A DNA stretch of 64,000 nt from Inquilinus sp. Marseille-Q2685 (GCF_916619195.1 NZ_CAKAKL010000005.1:327347-391346), one strand, 5' to 3'. Positions 26,144 to 35,730 are shown, counted from the first letter of the stretch. Program-made: numbers and translations. The notes: a model not told the origin generated them from the sequence alone.

Positions 26144-27376
26144 CTACGGCCCCATCAGCGGGACAGCCGCCCCTGCCGCGGCGAGGCCGAGGACGACGGT
26201 CCAGGGCGGCGCCTTCCAGACGGTGAGGAGGAGAAAGCCGGCCAGCGCCAGGGCGAAGTCGCGGGGCGCCAGGACGGCGCTGGTCCACACCGGGCTGTAC
26301 AGGGCCGCGCCGAGGATGCCGACGACGGCCGCGTTGGCGCCGCGCATCGCGCTCTGGGCGCCCGGGCGCAGGCGCAGAGCGTCCCAGAAGGGCAGGGTGC
26401 CGTAGGCCAGCAGCAGCCCCGGCAGGAAGATGGCGACGAGCGCGATCGCGGCCCCGGCGAGACCGTTCGGTGGCGATCCCATCACCGCGCCGAGCCAGGC
26501 GGCGAAGGTGAACAGCGGTCCGGGCACCGCCTGCGCCAAGCCGTAGCCTTCGAGGAAGGCTTCGTTGGAGACCCAGCCGGGCGGCACCACCTCGGCCTGC
26601 AGCAGCGGCAGCACGACGTGCCCGCCGCCGAAGACCAGCGTGCCCGAGCGGTAGAAGGCGTCGAACAGCGCCAGCCCCTGGGCGCCGGTCGCCGTCGCGA
26701 GCGCGGGGGCGGCCAGAAAGATCGCCGCGAACAGCGCGAGCGCGACGCCGCCGCCCCGGCGCGATACCGGAAAGCTCAGCCGTCCGGCTAGGGTGGGGCC
26801 GCCGTGGCGGCAGAGCCTCAGGCCGGCGGCCGCGCCCAGGACGATCGCGCCGATCTGGCCGAGCGAACCGCCGACGAACACTGTGAAGGCCACGGCCGCC
26901 AGCGCGATCGCCGCGCGCTCGCGGTCGGGCGTCAGGGTGCGGGCCATGCCCCAGACCGCCTGGGCGACGACGGCGACCGCGACCAGCTTCAGGCCGTGCA
27001 GGACGCCCTCGGCCACCGGGCCGGTGAGGGCGGCGGCGCCGAGCGCGAAGGCGCAGAGCAGGGCGGCCGAGGGCAGGGTGAAGCCGCACCAGGCGGCGAG
27101 CCCGCCCAGCAGCCCGCGGCCGCGCAGCAGGCCGAGGGCGAAGCCGACTTGGCTCGAGGCCGGCCCCGGCAGGAACTGGCACAGGGCGACGAGATCGGCA
27201 TAGCCGGTCTCGTCGATCCATCGCCGCCGCTTCACCAGCTCGTCGCGGAAATAGCCGAGATGGGCGATGGGTCCGCCGAAGGAGGTGAGGCCGAGCTTGA
27301 GGAAGACGCGGAACACCTCGGCCGGCGAGCCCCGGTCCGGCACCGCGGTCGCGAGGGATCTGTCGGGTGCGGTCAT
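26144..27376 (-). CDS. chrA: Chromate efflux transporter ChrA
   Basis: A full-length, two-domain CHR transporter of 410 residues. The duplicated family motifs are present: VFLKLGLTSFGGPIAHLGYF near the N-terminus with LCQFLPGPASSQVG, and FYRSGTLVFGGGHVVLPLLQ with GLAQAVPGPLFTFAAWLG in the second half. About ten to twelve membrane segments are expected. The family exports chromate, though sulfate-related or other anion functions have been suggested for some members. The start at ATG 27376 has only a weak ribosome site. No chrB or other chromate-resistance regulator lies next to it. A strong hairpin (27400-27429) separates it from the upstream gene. Confidence 0.92.
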   Translation of the reverse strand: MTAPDRSLATAVPDRGSPAEVFRVFLKLGLTSFGGPIAHLGYFRDELVKRRRWIDETGYADLVALCQFLPGPASSQVGFALGLLRGRGLLGGLAAWCGFTLPSAALLCAFALGAAALTGPVAEGVLHGLKLVAVAVVAQAVWGMARTLTPDRERAAIALAAVAFTVFVGGSLGQIGAIVLGAAAGLRLCRHGGPTLAGRLSFPVSRRGGGVALALFAAIFLAAPALATATGAQGLALFDAFYRSGTLVFGGGHVVLPLLQAEVVPPGWVSNEAFLEGYGLAQAVPGPLFTFAAWLGAVMGSPPNGLAGAAIALVAIFLPGLLLAYGTLPFWDALRLRPGAQSAMRGANAAVVGILGAALYSPVWTSAVLAPRDFALALAGFLLLTVWKAPPWTVVLGLAAAGAAVPLMGP

Positions 27377-27399
27377 CGCGGTCTTCGCTCGCAGACTCA

Positions 27400-27429
27400 G
27401 GCGGGCCCCACCGATAGGTGAGGCCCGCC
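27400..27429 (-). terminator. Hairpin terminator candidate after the epimerase-GT-TPR gene
   Basis: GGCGGGCC (27400-27407) pairs with GGCCCGCC (27422-27429), and an inner CACC/GGTG stem leaves a GATA loop. The structure lies 36 bases downstream of the stop of the minus-strand fusion gene and just before chrA. It has no U-tract, so it may terminate inefficiently or mainly protect mRNA ends. Confidence 0.5.
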
Positions 27430-27464
27430 GGGGTCGTCAACCGCGGATGATAGCGCGCTTTCGA

Positions 27465-30400
27465 CTATTCCGCGGCGGTGCCGCTGAGGTTCGCCGCCGG
27501 CTGCGTCGGCTGCCTGGCCGGGCTCGGCGCCTTGGCCTTGCGGGCCTCCGCCCGGGCGACCTCGAGCTGCCGTCGTGCCCCGGCGTGAGACGGCTCGAGC
27601 TCGACCGCCCGGCCCTGCGCCAGCGCCGCCTCGTCCCACCGCTTCTGGCCGGCCAGCAGGTTGCCGAGATGACGGTGCAACGAGGCATCGTCGGGCGCCA
27701 GCTTGATCGCCTTGCGGGCGGTCGAGAGCGCCTTCTCCATTTGGCCGAGTCCGGCGAAGGCAGCGCTCAGCTGCCGGTGCGCGCCGGCATGGCCGGGGTC
27801 GAGGTCGATCGCGCGGCGCAGCTCGACCACCGCATCTTTCCAACGCTTCCGGGCGGCGAGAAGGTTGGCGAGATGGCGATACAGGCCGGGTTCGTCGGGG
27901 GACAGCCCGATCGCGCGGCGCGCCGCCGCCTCCGCTTCCGCCGGGCGGTTGAGGGCGGCCAGGGCGTTGCTCAGCTGCCGCTGGGCTCCGGCATGCGACG
28001 GTTCCAGGGCGATCGCTGTCTCCAGCGCCGCGACGGCGTCGGTCCAGCGCTTGTCCGAGATGAAGAGCGCGGCCAGGCTGCGATGCAGATGCGGGCCGTC
28101 CGGGTCGTGCGCCAGGGCGCGCCGGCAGGCGGCGATCGCCTCCGGCAGCCGGTTCAGCTGCGACAGGACGGTGCTGTGCAGGTGATGCAGCCGGGAGTGA
28201 TCCTCGCCGCGAGCGACGGCCTCGGCGATCAGGCGCTCCGCCGCCTCGGGCTTGCCGGCGCTGATCAGGAAGCCGGCGCGCGCGGTCGTGGCATTGGCGC
28301 TGCCCGAGAAGAGCCGGCCGATCTCGTCCGCCGTCGCCGTTGCTTCCTCGGCATGGCCGCAGCGCAGCAGGACGGTGGCGACCCAGGAGTAGAGCCCGAC
28401 CAGGTCGCGCTCGCGATCGAAGGCGGTGCGGATGGTGTTGGGCGGATGCCCCAGCAGCTCCCGCGCCACCGCCGCAGCCTTGGCCTGCTCCGCCTTCGCC
28501 TCGTCGGGCCTGCGCAGATCGGTCAGGATCTCGGCCAGAAGCAGATGCAGGTCCGGGTCGAAGCGGTAGTGCCGGATCGATTCGCGCACGGCTTCGGCCG
28601 CCTCGTCCAGGCGACCACGCGCCCGCAGGATGCGTCCGAGCTGCTCGAACATCGATGATCGGGTAGAGGCACGCAGCAGCAGCTTGCGTTTCAGCTTCTG
28701 CACCTCATCGGGCGGGATCGGGTCGCGGGCGTGGTCGCGTTCATCCTCGTAGAGGCGGATCGCCATCCGCTCGATCTGCTCCGCTTCAGCCAGGCTGCGG
28801 TCGAGCAGCAGGCAGCGCGCCAGGCTGTGGTGGAAATCCGCACGCTCCGGGTCGAGCGCCAGGGCATTGCGCCAGAACGGGATCGCCTCGGGCGCCCGGC
28901 CGATCGTCATCAGCATGGTGCCGGCCAGCGCCTGGGCCTCCGCAAGATCGGCCGGGGCGCGCGCAACCCAGTCCCGGGCCAACGCCCGGCCCTCGCCGTA
29001 ACGGCCATGGCCCCAGAACAGCTTGAACAGCAGCTCGGCCGCGTCGATTGACACCGGGTCGAGCTCGAGCGCGCGACGGAGGCTGGCGACAGCCTCGTCG
29101 ATCGCACCGGTGTGCTGGGCCGAACGGCCCATCTGGACATGGTAGAGCGGGTCGGCCTCGCGCAGCCGCTGCGCCTCCTGGGCCAACCGGACCGCCTCGT
29201 CCTCGCCGCCCTGCAAGCGCAGCAGCTTGCCGAGATGCAGAAGCGTCGCCGGGTGGCCGGGCAGCAGCTCCGCCGCCCGGCGCGCCTCGCCGACCGCCTC
29301 CTCGACCCGGCCGCCACGGGCCAGAGCCTCGCTCCGCACCCGGTGCTGATACGCCGTGACCTCGGCCGGCCGGTCCGGCGCCGCGACCGGTTGCTCATCC
29401 TCGCTATCGGGGAAGATTCGGGCCAGCGTCCGGCGCAACTCCTCGTCGATCTCGAGATCCGTGCCGTCGCCATGGAACAGCTCGGTCCGCTTGGCGTCGG
29501 TCAGGTTCGAATCCACGTCCCAGCTGGTGTTGATCGGCTTGAAGTGGCGCAGGCCGACCTTGAAGCTGGCCTCGTCCGGGGTCATGCCGATGACGTTGTG
29601 GATCGCCCACTGCACGTCCTCCGGCGACTTGGCCGGAACCACCGCCCATTTCTCGGTGCAGGCGTCCAGGCGGCCGGTCTTCTTGTAGAAGAAGTGCTTG
29701 TGCCGGCGCTGCCGCGGCAGCGCCTCGGTCGTATAGTTGTGGATCCACCAGCCGTCGAAGCGGATGAAGCCGGTGTCCGACTGCTCGGCGATCTCGAACA
29801 CGCTCTGCCCGTCGCGGGTGACGGCCAGCTCGTCGATATCGGCGTTGACGACACTGGCCGCCTTGCGGAAATAGCGCAGCCGCGCATGCTCGAAGGCCGC
29901 GGCCTGGCCGTAGAACGAATCCCAGATGCTGTAGGACAGCGGCCGTCGGCCGTCGAATACGCCCCATTTGTACGGCCAGGGGATGGTCAGCACCTCGATC
30001 GAAGGGTCGATCGCGCGCAGCGCGTCGTCGAGCTCGCGGACGCTGTAGGCGGTGGAGTTGTTGTCGTAGAGGACGACGCCGTTGCAGCCATGGCCGCGGG
30101 CGTAGTAGCGGACCCAGTCCTGGATCCAGGCGATGTCGTTGTCCTGGCTCATCGCGTAGATGCAGCGCCGGCCGGCGAAGATCTCGCTCAGATTGGGCTG
30201 CGGCGCCAGGAAGGCGCGGCCGAGGCTTGTGTCGGCGATCAGCCCGGTGGTGCCGGGCGGGACCGGGACGGTGACCAGGTCGACCCAGCGCTTGTGCCGC
30301 ACCTCGAAGGCGCAGGGCTGCATCGAGGGAAGGGCGGTGAACCGGAACTCCAGCTCCGCCTCCAGGTTCAGGAGCGGCGGCCCGACCAAGCGGATCGCCT

Positions 30401-31532
30401 CGCCCGACGCGTCCCAGAACACGTCGCAGAACACCGTGGTGAAGTCGAAATCGTCCTCGTAGCCCGCATGCCGCAGGGTCGGTGGCCGCGGCGGCATGCG
30501 GATCGGATCGTGGCTGAAGTCCAGGATCCAGGGGGTCAGCTGCGACAATCGCCGGGGCGAGTTCCCGCGGCGGAGGACCGGTTCGTCCCGATCCTCCGCG
30601 TCCCCCGTCGCCGGCACGGACACCGGCTGCGGCACCTCTGCGGCATAGGCATGGATCAGCCGGCGCAGCCCTTCCTCGACCGAGATTTCGGCCCGCCAGC
30701 CCAGCAGCGCTTCCGCCCGCGTCGGATCGCCCCGGAAATGCGCCACGTCGAAGGTGCGGGGCGGCGCCGTGCGGATCTCGACCGGGGCCAGGGCGGCGGC
30801 CCGGGCCATCTCGGCCAGCTCGCCTAGCGACACGGCCCGGCCGCCGACGAAGTGGATCGGCGGCAGCGCCCGATGGCCTTCCTTCAGGCATTCGATCAGC
30901 AGCGTCAGACCGCGGCCGACATCCTCGACATGGGTGAAGTCGAAGGTGTTCTCCGCGCCTTCGATCGAGATCGTGCCGCCGGTCGCGGCCGCCCGGGCGA
31001 AGGCCGGCACCACCCGGTCGCGATGGTCGGCGGTAGAGCCGAAGACGTTGGAGAAGCGGACGATCGCAGTGGCGAGGCCAGCCTCGCGCGCGCGGCCCAC
31101 CGCTGCCTCGGCGGCCACCTTGGACCGGCCGTAGATGTTGACCGGACTGAGCGGCGCGTCCTCGGGCACCGGCAGCGTCGCCGAATCGCCATAGACCTCG
31201 CGGCTGCTGGCATAGACCACCCAGGGCCGGCGATCGGCGGGCTGCTCCAGCGCGACCTTCAGCACTGCCTCGGTGCCGTTGACGTTGATATCCCAGCACA
31301 GCTCCGGGTTGCGCTCGCCGGTGATGACGCGGGATACGGCGGCGAGAGACAGGACGCCGTCGCAGCCGGCCATGGCCTGCCGCAGTTGGTCTATGCTCCG
31401 GATGTCGCCGTGGCCGGGCGTCCCCGGCTCATGGGCGATGTCGAAGGCGACCGTCTGATGCCCGGCTGCCGCCAGGCATCGCATCATTTCCGTGCCGATC
31501 AGCCCGCGCGAGCCCGTGACGAGGATTCTCAT
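27465..31532 (-). CDS. Epimerase - GT92-like glycosyltransferase - TPR fusion protein
   Basis: One uninterrupted frame of 1355 residues. Residues 1-310 form an NAD-dependent sugar epimerase/dehydratase: the MRILVTGSRGLIGTEM nucleotide loop, catalytic YGRSK and HVEDVGRGL. Residues about 320-720 resemble glycosyltransferase family 92: CIYAMSQDNDIAWIQDWVRYY, GVVLYDNNSTAY and an acidic metal-site motif NADIDELAV. Residues about 740-1335 are at least a dozen TPR units, many with the DEAVASLRRALELDP pattern. It probably makes and attaches a sugar to a surface polysaccharide or protein, with the TPR array as scaffold. ATG 31532 matches the start of its duplicate at 32939. A promoter-like pair lies at 31716-31744. 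A sequencing-error fusion is unlikely because no frame break is seen. Confidence 0.85.
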   Translation of the reverse strand: MRILVTGSRGLIGTEMMRCLAAAGHQTVAFDIAHEPGTPGHGDIRSIDQLRQAMAGCDGVLSLAAVSRVITGERNPELCWDINVNGTEAVLKVALEQPADRRPWVVYASSREVYGDSATLPVPEDAPLSPVNIYGRSKVAAEAAVGRAREAGLATAIVRFSNVFGSTADHRDRVVPAFARAAATGGTISIEGAENTFDFTHVEDVGRGLTLLIECLKEGHRALPPIHFVGGRAVSLGELAEMARAAALAPVEIRTAPPRTFDVAHFRGDPTRAEALLGWRAEISVEEGLRRLIHAYAAEVPQPVSVPATGDAEDRDEPVLRRGNSPRRLSQLTPWILDFSHDPIRMPPRPPTLRHAGYEDDFDFTTVFCDVFWDASGEAIRLVGPPLLNLEAELEFRFTALPSMQPCAFEVRHKRWVDLVTVPVPPGTTGLIADTSLGRAFLAPQPNLSEIFAGRRCIYAMSQDNDIAWIQDWVRYYARGHGCNGVVLYDNNSTAYSVRELDDALRAIDPSIEVLTIPWPYKWGVFDGRRPLSYSIWDSFYGQAAAFEHARLRYFRKAASVVNADIDELAVTRDGQSVFEIAEQSDTGFIRFDGWWIHNYTTEALPRQRRHKHFFYKKTGRLDACTEKWAVVPAKSPEDVQWAIHNVIGMTPDEASFKVGLRHFKPINTSWDVDSNLTDAKRTELFHGDGTDLEIDEELRRTLARIFPDSEDEQPVAAPDRPAEVTAYQHRVRSEALARGGRVEEAVGEARRAAELLPGHPATLLHLGKLLRLQGGEDEAVRLAQEAQRLREADPLYHVQMGRSAQHTGAIDEAVASLRRALELDPVSIDAAELLFKLFWGHGRYGEGRALARDWVARAPADLAEAQALAGTMLMTIGRAPEAIPFWRNALALDPERADFHHSLARCLLLDRSLAEAEQIERMAIRLYEDERDHARDPIPPDEVQKLKRKLLLRASTRSSMFEQLGRILRARGRLDEAAEAVRESIRHYRFDPDLHLLLAEILTDLRRPDEAKAEQAKAAAVARELLGHPPNTIRTAFDRERDLVGLYSWVATVLLRCGHAEEATATADEIGRLFSGSANATTARAGFLISAGKPEAAERLIAEAVARGEDHSRLHHLHSTVLSQLNRLPEAIAACRRALAHDPDGPHLHRSLAALFISDKRWTDAVAALETAIALEPSHAGAQRQLSNALAALNRPAEAEAAARRAIGLSPDEPGLYRHLANLLAARKRWKDAVVELRRAIDLDPGHAGAHRQLSAAFAGLGQMEKALSTARKAIKLAPDDASLHRHLGNLLAGQKRWDEAALAQGRAVELEPSHAGARRQLEVARAEARKAKAPSPARQPTQPAANLSGTAAE

Positions 31533-31715
31533 GAAGGTCGGCGTTCCCCTGCTCGAAGGCGGCAAGACCGCACTCGCGCCTTCAGGTTCCACGCATCCGG
31601 ACAAGAGTTTTCCGATGAAGCCTTGGTTTCGCTCGATCGGCGGCCTCTAGGGGGCGCGATTCGCCGCAAAACCTTAGTTTCGTCAGGGTTTCGGCCGGAA
31701 GCTTTCAGGGTTCGG

Positions 31716-31744
31716 ATTCAAACTTTGAGGGTTCGAGATGTCAA
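31716..31744 (-). promoter_or_regulatory. Promoter of the epimerase-GT-TPR gene
   Basis: Read on the minus strand: TTGACA (31744-31739), a 17-base spacer, then TTGAAT (31721-31716). The -35 is a perfect consensus and the -10 a moderate one. It lies about 185 bases before the start codon, which implies a long untranslated leader. The same TTGACA-N17-TTGAA arrangement occurs upstream of the paralogous epimerase gene. Confidence 0.6.
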
Positions 31745-31899
31745 TAAAGTTTTTGTAAGGTTTTATGGGATGGTTTTCTCAAGAGATTATATCGAAATCT
31801 GATCAGCCGGAGTTGCCGGCGTTGATACGAGGCGGCAGGCTTCGGAAGAGGCACGCCAGCAGAACCCACAGACATCGAGGTGCGGTCGCCGATCTCAGC

Positions 31900-31933
31900 A
31901 AAAAGGGCCGGCCACGTGACGCGTGGCCGGCCC
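31900..31933 (-). terminator. Rho-independent terminator of the stand-alone epimerase gene
   Basis: A perfect 12-bp stem (GGGCCGGCCACG / CGTGGCCGGCCC, 31905-31933) with a 5-base loop is followed on the minus strand by TTTTT (31904-31900). It lies 62 bases after the stop of the gene at 31995-32939. This is the clearest intrinsic terminator in the window. Confidence 0.88.
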
Positions 31934-31994
31934 TCCAAGATCCTTACCTGCGGCCTGAGGCTACGGAGCCCGCCGCAAATGTGTCCGAAGCATG

Positions 31995-32939
31995 CTACTT
32001 CGCTGGTGCGCTCGCAGCGATCTGGGGCTGCTGCCTCTCCGCATCGGCGGCATAGGCATGGATCAGTCGGCGCAGCCCTTCCTCGACCGAGATCTCGGTC
32101 CGCCAACCCAGCAGCGCCTCGGCCCGCGCCGGATCGCCCCGGAAATGCGCCACATCGAAGTTGCGGGGCGGCGCCGTGCGGATCTCGACCGGGGCCAGGG
32201 CGGCGGCCCGGGCCATCTCCGCCAGTTCGCCCAGCGACACGGCCCGGCCACCGACATAGTGGATCGGCGGCAGCGTCCGGTCGCCTTCGTTCAGGCGCTC
32301 CACCAGCAGGGAAAGGCCGCGGCCGACATCCTCGACATGGGTGAAATCGAAGGTGTTCTCCGCGCCCTCGATCGAGATCGTGCCGCCGGTCGCGGCCGCC
32401 CGCGCGAAGGCCGGAACCACCCGGTCGCGATGGTCGGCAATGGAACCGAAGACGTTGGAGAAGCGGACGATCACCGTGGCCAACCCGGCCTCGCGGGCGC
32501 GGCCGACCGCGGCCTCGGCGGCGGCCTTGGACCGGCCGTAGATGTTGACGGGTTCGAGCGGCGCATCCTCGGGCACCGGCAGCGTCGCCGAATCGCCATA
32601 GACCTCGCGGCTGCTGGCATAGACCACCCAGGGGCGGCGGTCGGCCGGTTGCTCCAGCGCGACCTTCAGCACCGCCTCGGTGCCGTTGACGTTGATGTCC
32701 CAGCACAGCTCCGGGTTGCGCTCGCCGGTGATGACGCGGGAGATTGCGGCGAGGGACACCACGCCGCCGCATCCGGCCATGGCTTGCCGCAGCTGGTCCA
32801 GGTTCCGGATGTCGCCATGGCCGGGCGACCCGGGCTCATAGGCGCTGTCGAAGGGAACCGGCTGGTGCCCGGCCTCGGCAAAGCGCCGCATGATCTCGGT
32901 GCCGATCAGCCCGCGCGAGCCTGTGACGAGGATTCTCAT
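31995..32939 (-). CDS. NAD-dependent epimerase/dehydratase, paralogue of the fusion gene's first domain
   Basis: A stand-alone short-chain sugar-nucleotide epimerase/dehydratase of 314 residues. The nucleotide loop is MRILVTGSRGLIGTEIMRRF, the catalytic serine lies in VVYASSREVYG and the Tyr-Lys pair in NIYGRSKAAAE. FNEGDRTLPPIHYVGG-like sequence and the GDPARAEALLGWRTEI tail are family features. Nearly all of it lines up with residues 1-298 of the neighbouring fusion protein without gaps; only the last 15-20 residues (AERQQPQIAASAPAK) differ. Substrate is probably a nucleotide sugar. It has its own promoter (33237-33265) and an intrinsic terminator, so it is an independent unit rather than the start of an operon. 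Confidence 0.9.
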   Translation of the reverse strand: MRILVTGSRGLIGTEIMRRFAEAGHQPVPFDSAYEPGSPGHGDIRNLDQLRQAMAGCGGVVSLAAISRVITGERNPELCWDINVNGTEAVLKVALEQPADRRPWVVYASSREVYGDSATLPVPEDAPLEPVNIYGRSKAAAEAAVGRAREAGLATVIVRFSNVFGSIADHRDRVVPAFARAAATGGTISIEGAENTFDFTHVEDVGRGLSLLVERLNEGDRTLPPIHYVGGRAVSLGELAEMARAAALAPVEIRTAPPRNFDVAHFRGDPARAEALLGWRTEISVEEGLRRLIHAYAADAERQQPQIAASAPAK

Positions 32940-33357
32940 AAGGGATTTCTCTCAAACCGTTGTCCGATGCGATGTCGGCGACTGCCGACCAGCGTCCTGC
33001 TCAGGCTGTTCCGATTCTTCCTGCCACGGCCTGCGTCGCCCAGTCTACACGGGCAAAGAGCAAAACCCTATTTCCGTGAATCACATCCCCCTCCTTCATC
33101 CAGGAGGCGCGAGAAATCCTATTTGCTGAGATTCCGCGCGCCGTGGCCCCAAGTCTGACAGTGAAATCCCGATACAGTTCGCCAGGTAAGCGGCGGACAA
33201 CCTGTCCGTTTCGAAAGAAATTCCTTCGAGGCTGGATTTCAAGCTTTCTGTGCTTGGAGTGTCAAACGATTTTTGTGAGTTTTGTGGGCTTTTTTGAGGC
33301 AGAAGAGGGCTTGCCTCGAGACGGTCGGGCGGGGCCGCGAAATGCATAACGCCGCCG
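32940..33357. other. AT-rich leader of the stand-alone epimerase
   Basis: This 418-base region between the fah gene and the epimerase holds a promoter-like element at 33237-33265 and a leader of about 290 bases. Small open frames cross it, but none has a ribosome site or protein-like composition. As with the paralogous leader, it is strikingly AT-rich upstream of the promoter (33259-33300). Confidence 0.55.
33237..33265 (-). promoter_or_regulatory. Promoter of the stand-alone epimerase gene
   Basis: On the minus strand TTGACA (33265-33260) is followed by a 17-base spacer and TTGAAA (33242-33237). A T/A-rich run (AAAAAAGCCCACAAAACTC) lies directly upstream and could act as an UP element. The layout repeats that at 31716-31744. 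Confidence 0.6.
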
Positions 33358-34374
33358 TTACCCGGCAGCTTCCTCGACGGTTTGCTCGATGGCGCCGAAG
33401 ATGGAATGGCCATGGGCGTCCTTCATCTCGATCCGCACCGTGTCGCCGAAGCGGAGGAAGGACGTCCTGGGCGCGCCGGACAGGATGGTCTCGACCATGC
33501 GCAGCTCGGCCAGGCAGGAGTAGCCGAGGCCGCCCTGGGCGATCGGCTTGCCCGGCCCACCATCCGAATCGCGGTTCGACACGGTGCCGGAGCCGATGAT
33601 GGTGCCGGCGCCGAGCGGCCGCGTCCTCGCCGCATGGGCGACCAGGGTCGGGAAGTCGAAGGTCATGTCGACCCCGGCGTCGGCCCGGCCGAAGGGGGCG
33701 CCGTTCAGCTCGACCAGCAGCGGTCGGTGCAGCCTTCCGCCGTCCCAGGCGTCGCCCAGCTCATCCGGCGTCACCGCCACGGGCGAGAAGGCGGAGGACG
33801 GCTTGGACTGGAAGAAGCCGAAGCCCTTGGCCAGCTCCGCCGGGATCAGGTTGCGGAGGGAGACGTCGTTGACCAGCATGACCAGCTTGATGGCCTCGGC
33901 CGCGGCGTCGCGGCCGGCGCCCATCGGCACGTCGCCGGTGACGACCGCGACCTCGCCCTCCAGGTCGATGCCCCAGGCCTCGCTCTCCATCCGGATGGGG
34001 TCGCGCGGCGCCAGGAAGGCGTCGGAGCCGCCCTGGTACATCAGCGGGTCGGTCCAGAAGCTCTCGGGCATCTCGGCGCCGCGCGCCTTCCGCACCAGTT
34101 CGACGTGGTTCACATAGGCCGAGCCGTCGGCCCATTGATAGGCGCGGGGCAGGGGGGAGAGGGCGTCGTGCTCGCGGAATCTTTCACTCGGTACAGCGCC
34201 GAGCTCGAGGTCGTGCGCCAGCGCCTCCAGCCGCGGCCGCAGATGGTCCCAATCGTCGAGCGCGCGCTGCAGCGTCGGGGCGATGCCCCCGGCTGCGGTG
34301 CAGCGGGTCAGGTCGCGTGAGACCACGACGAGGCGCCCGTCGCGCGACCCGTCCCTCAGGCTGGCGAGCTTCAT
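33358..34374 (-). CDS. Fumarylacetoacetate hydrolase family protein
   Basis: A 338-residue FAH-fold hydrolase that should cleave fumarylacetoacetate to fumarate and acetoacetate, the last step of tyrosine and phenylalanine breakdown. Metal-binding blocks are recognisable: the glutamates in [20 protein letters not shown] and the [12 protein letters not shown] region. [16 protein letters not shown] is the substrate-loop motif. It is smaller than the ~420-residue eukaryotic FAH and belongs to the bacterial two-domain form. Its start overlaps the hmgA stop by 4 bases, so the two are one operon. No maleylacetoacetate isomerase or hpd is visible next to it; those genes must lie elsewhere. Confidence 0.9.
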   Translation of the reverse strand: MKLASLRDGSRDGRLVVVSRDLTRCTAAGGIAPTLQRALDDWDHLRPRLEALAHDLELGAVPSERFREHDALSPLPRAYQWADGSAYVNHVELVRKARGAEMPESFWTDPLMYQGGSDAFLAPRDPIRMESEAWGIDLEGEVAVVTGDVPMGAGRDAAAEAIKLVMLVNDVSLRNLIPAELAKGFGFFQSKPSSAFSPVAVTPDELGDAWDGGRLHRPLLVELNGAPFGRADAGVDMTFDFPTLVAHAARTRPLGAGTIIGSGTVSNRDSDGGPGKPIAQGGLGYSCLAELRMVETILSGAPRTSFLRFGDTVRIEMKDAHGHSIFGAIEQTVEEAAG

Positions 34375-35687
34375 CGGCCGGTTCCTTCCCGATTTGTCTT
34401 GTCGAAGTTCTTCTCCAGCCCGCTCCAGCAGGCCGGATAGTCATCCTGCAACGTCGGCAGCTCCGCCGCATAGCGGGTCAGCTGCTGCGGGAAGCGGGTC
34501 TCGAACATGAAGGCCAGGGTGCCGGTCAGCTTCACCGGCTTCAGCTCGGCGGTCGAGGCCTTGGCGAAGGCGTCGGTGTCGGGGCCGTGCGGCAGCATGC
34601 AGTTGTGCAGGCTCATGCCGCCGGGCAGGAAGCCCTCCTCCTTGGCATCGTAGCGGCCGTAGATCAGGCCCATGAACTCCGACATGATGTTCATGTGGTA
34701 CCAGGGCGGCCGGAAGGAATGCTCGGCCACCAGCCAGCGCTCGGGGAAGATCACGAAGTCGACATTGGCCGTGCCCTCCTCGCCGGACGGCGCGGTCAGT
34801 ACGGTGAAGATCGACGGGTCCGGGTGGTCGAAGCTGATCGCGCCGACCGGCGAATAGGTGCGCAGGTCGTATTTGTACGGCGCGTAGTTGCCGTGCCAGG
34901 CGACGACATCGAGCGGCGAGTGGTCGATCGTGGTCTCGTGGAAGCCGCCGCACCATTTGACGACGACGCGGTGCGGCCCGTCCTTCTCCTCGAAGGCTGC
35001 GACCGGGGTCTTGAAGTCGCGCGGATTGGCCAGGCAGTTGGCGCCGATCGGGCCGCGGTCCGGCAGGGTGAACTTGGCGCCGTAATTCTCGCAGACATAG
35101 CCGCGCGACGGGCCGTCCACCAGCTCCACCCGCAGCTTCATGCCGCGCGGGATCACCGCGATCTCGGCCGGGCCGATCTCGATGATGCCGAGTTCGGTGA
35201 CCAGCCGCAGCGAGCCCTGCTGCGGCACGATCAGGAGCTCGCCGTCGGCGTCGTAGAACACCTCGTCGACCATCGATTCGGTGACCAGGTAGACATGCGC
35301 GGCCATGCCGGCCTGGGTGAACACGTCCCCCGCCGTGGTCATGGTCCGCATTCCGGTCAGGAAGGTCAGCCTCTCGTCCGGGATCGGCGTCGGATCCCAG
35401 CGCAGCTGGCCCAGCGGCAGCCCGTGGCGGACCACGTGGGGCGCCGTCTTCCAATGCGGCAGCTCGATCTCCCGGAACCGGCCGACATGCTTGACCGAGG
35501 GCCGCAGCCGGTACAGCCAGGACCGCTCATTGGTGCCGCGCGGCGCGGTGAAGGGCGAGCCGGAGAGCTGCTCGGCATACAGCCCGTAGGCGCAGCGCTG
35601 CGGCGAGTTCTGGCCCTGGGGCAGGGCGCCGGCCAGGGCCTCGGTCTCGAAATCGTTGCCGAATCCCGGCATGTAGCGGAGCGTCAT
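34371..35687 (-). CDS. hmgA: Homogentisate 1,2-dioxygenase
   Basis: A complete non-haem iron dioxygenase of 438 residues that opens the ring of homogentisate to maleylacetoacetate in the cytoplasm. The N-terminal [20 protein letters not shown] and [19 protein letters not shown] are strongly diagnostic. The iron-ligand region is in [18 protein letters not shown] and in [16 protein letters not shown] 35687 has GGGAGG five bases upstream; the frame continues to 35753 without a ribosome site. It is the first gene of a two-gene operon with the FAH-type hydrolase. A palindrome in the upstream region is a candidate operator; no IclR or MarR regulator gene is adjacent. Confidence 0.96.
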   Translation of the reverse strand: MTLRYMPGFGNDFETEALAGALPQGQNSPQRCAYGLYAEQLSGSPFTAPRGTNERSWLYRLRPSVKHVGRFREIELPHWKTAPHVVRHGLPLGQLRWDPTPIPDERLTFLTGMRTMTTAGDVFTQAGMAAHVYLVTESMVDEVFYDADGELLIVPQQGSLRLVTELGIIEIGPAEIAVIPRGMKLRVELVDGPSRGYVCENYGAKFTLPDRGPIGANCLANPRDFKTPVAAFEEKDGPHRVVVKWCGGFHETTIDHSPLDVVAWHGNYAPYKYDLRTYSPVGAISFDHPDPSIFTVLTAPSGEEGTANVDFVIFPERWLVAEHSFRPPWYHMNIMSEFMGLIYGRYDAKEEGFLPGGMSLHNCMLPHGPDTDAFAKASTAELKPVKLTGTLAFMFETRFPQQLTRYAAELPTLQDDYPACWSGLEKNFDKTNREGTGR

Positions 35688-35730
35688 GGCGTCCTCCCGG
35701 CGGCTGTCATTGCGTCTTGCCGGGATGATT

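Larger units (their letters stand above)
31533..31994. other. AT-rich leader and terminator interval
   Basis: This 462-base stretch between the two epimerase genes has no gene I can support. It contains the terminator of the upstream epimerase gene (31900-31933), a minus-strand promoter (31716-31744) and a leader of about 180 bases for the fusion gene. The zone 31680-31800 is far richer in A and T than its surroundings. On the minus strand it carries GAACCCTCAAAG and GAACCCTGAAAG as near direct repeats. Confidence 0.6.

Noticed and set aside
33096..33413. A 105-codon minus-strand frame in the epimerase leader
   Set aside because: It has no ribosome site, runs into the promoter-like region and overlaps the fah gene end; composition is not protein-like.
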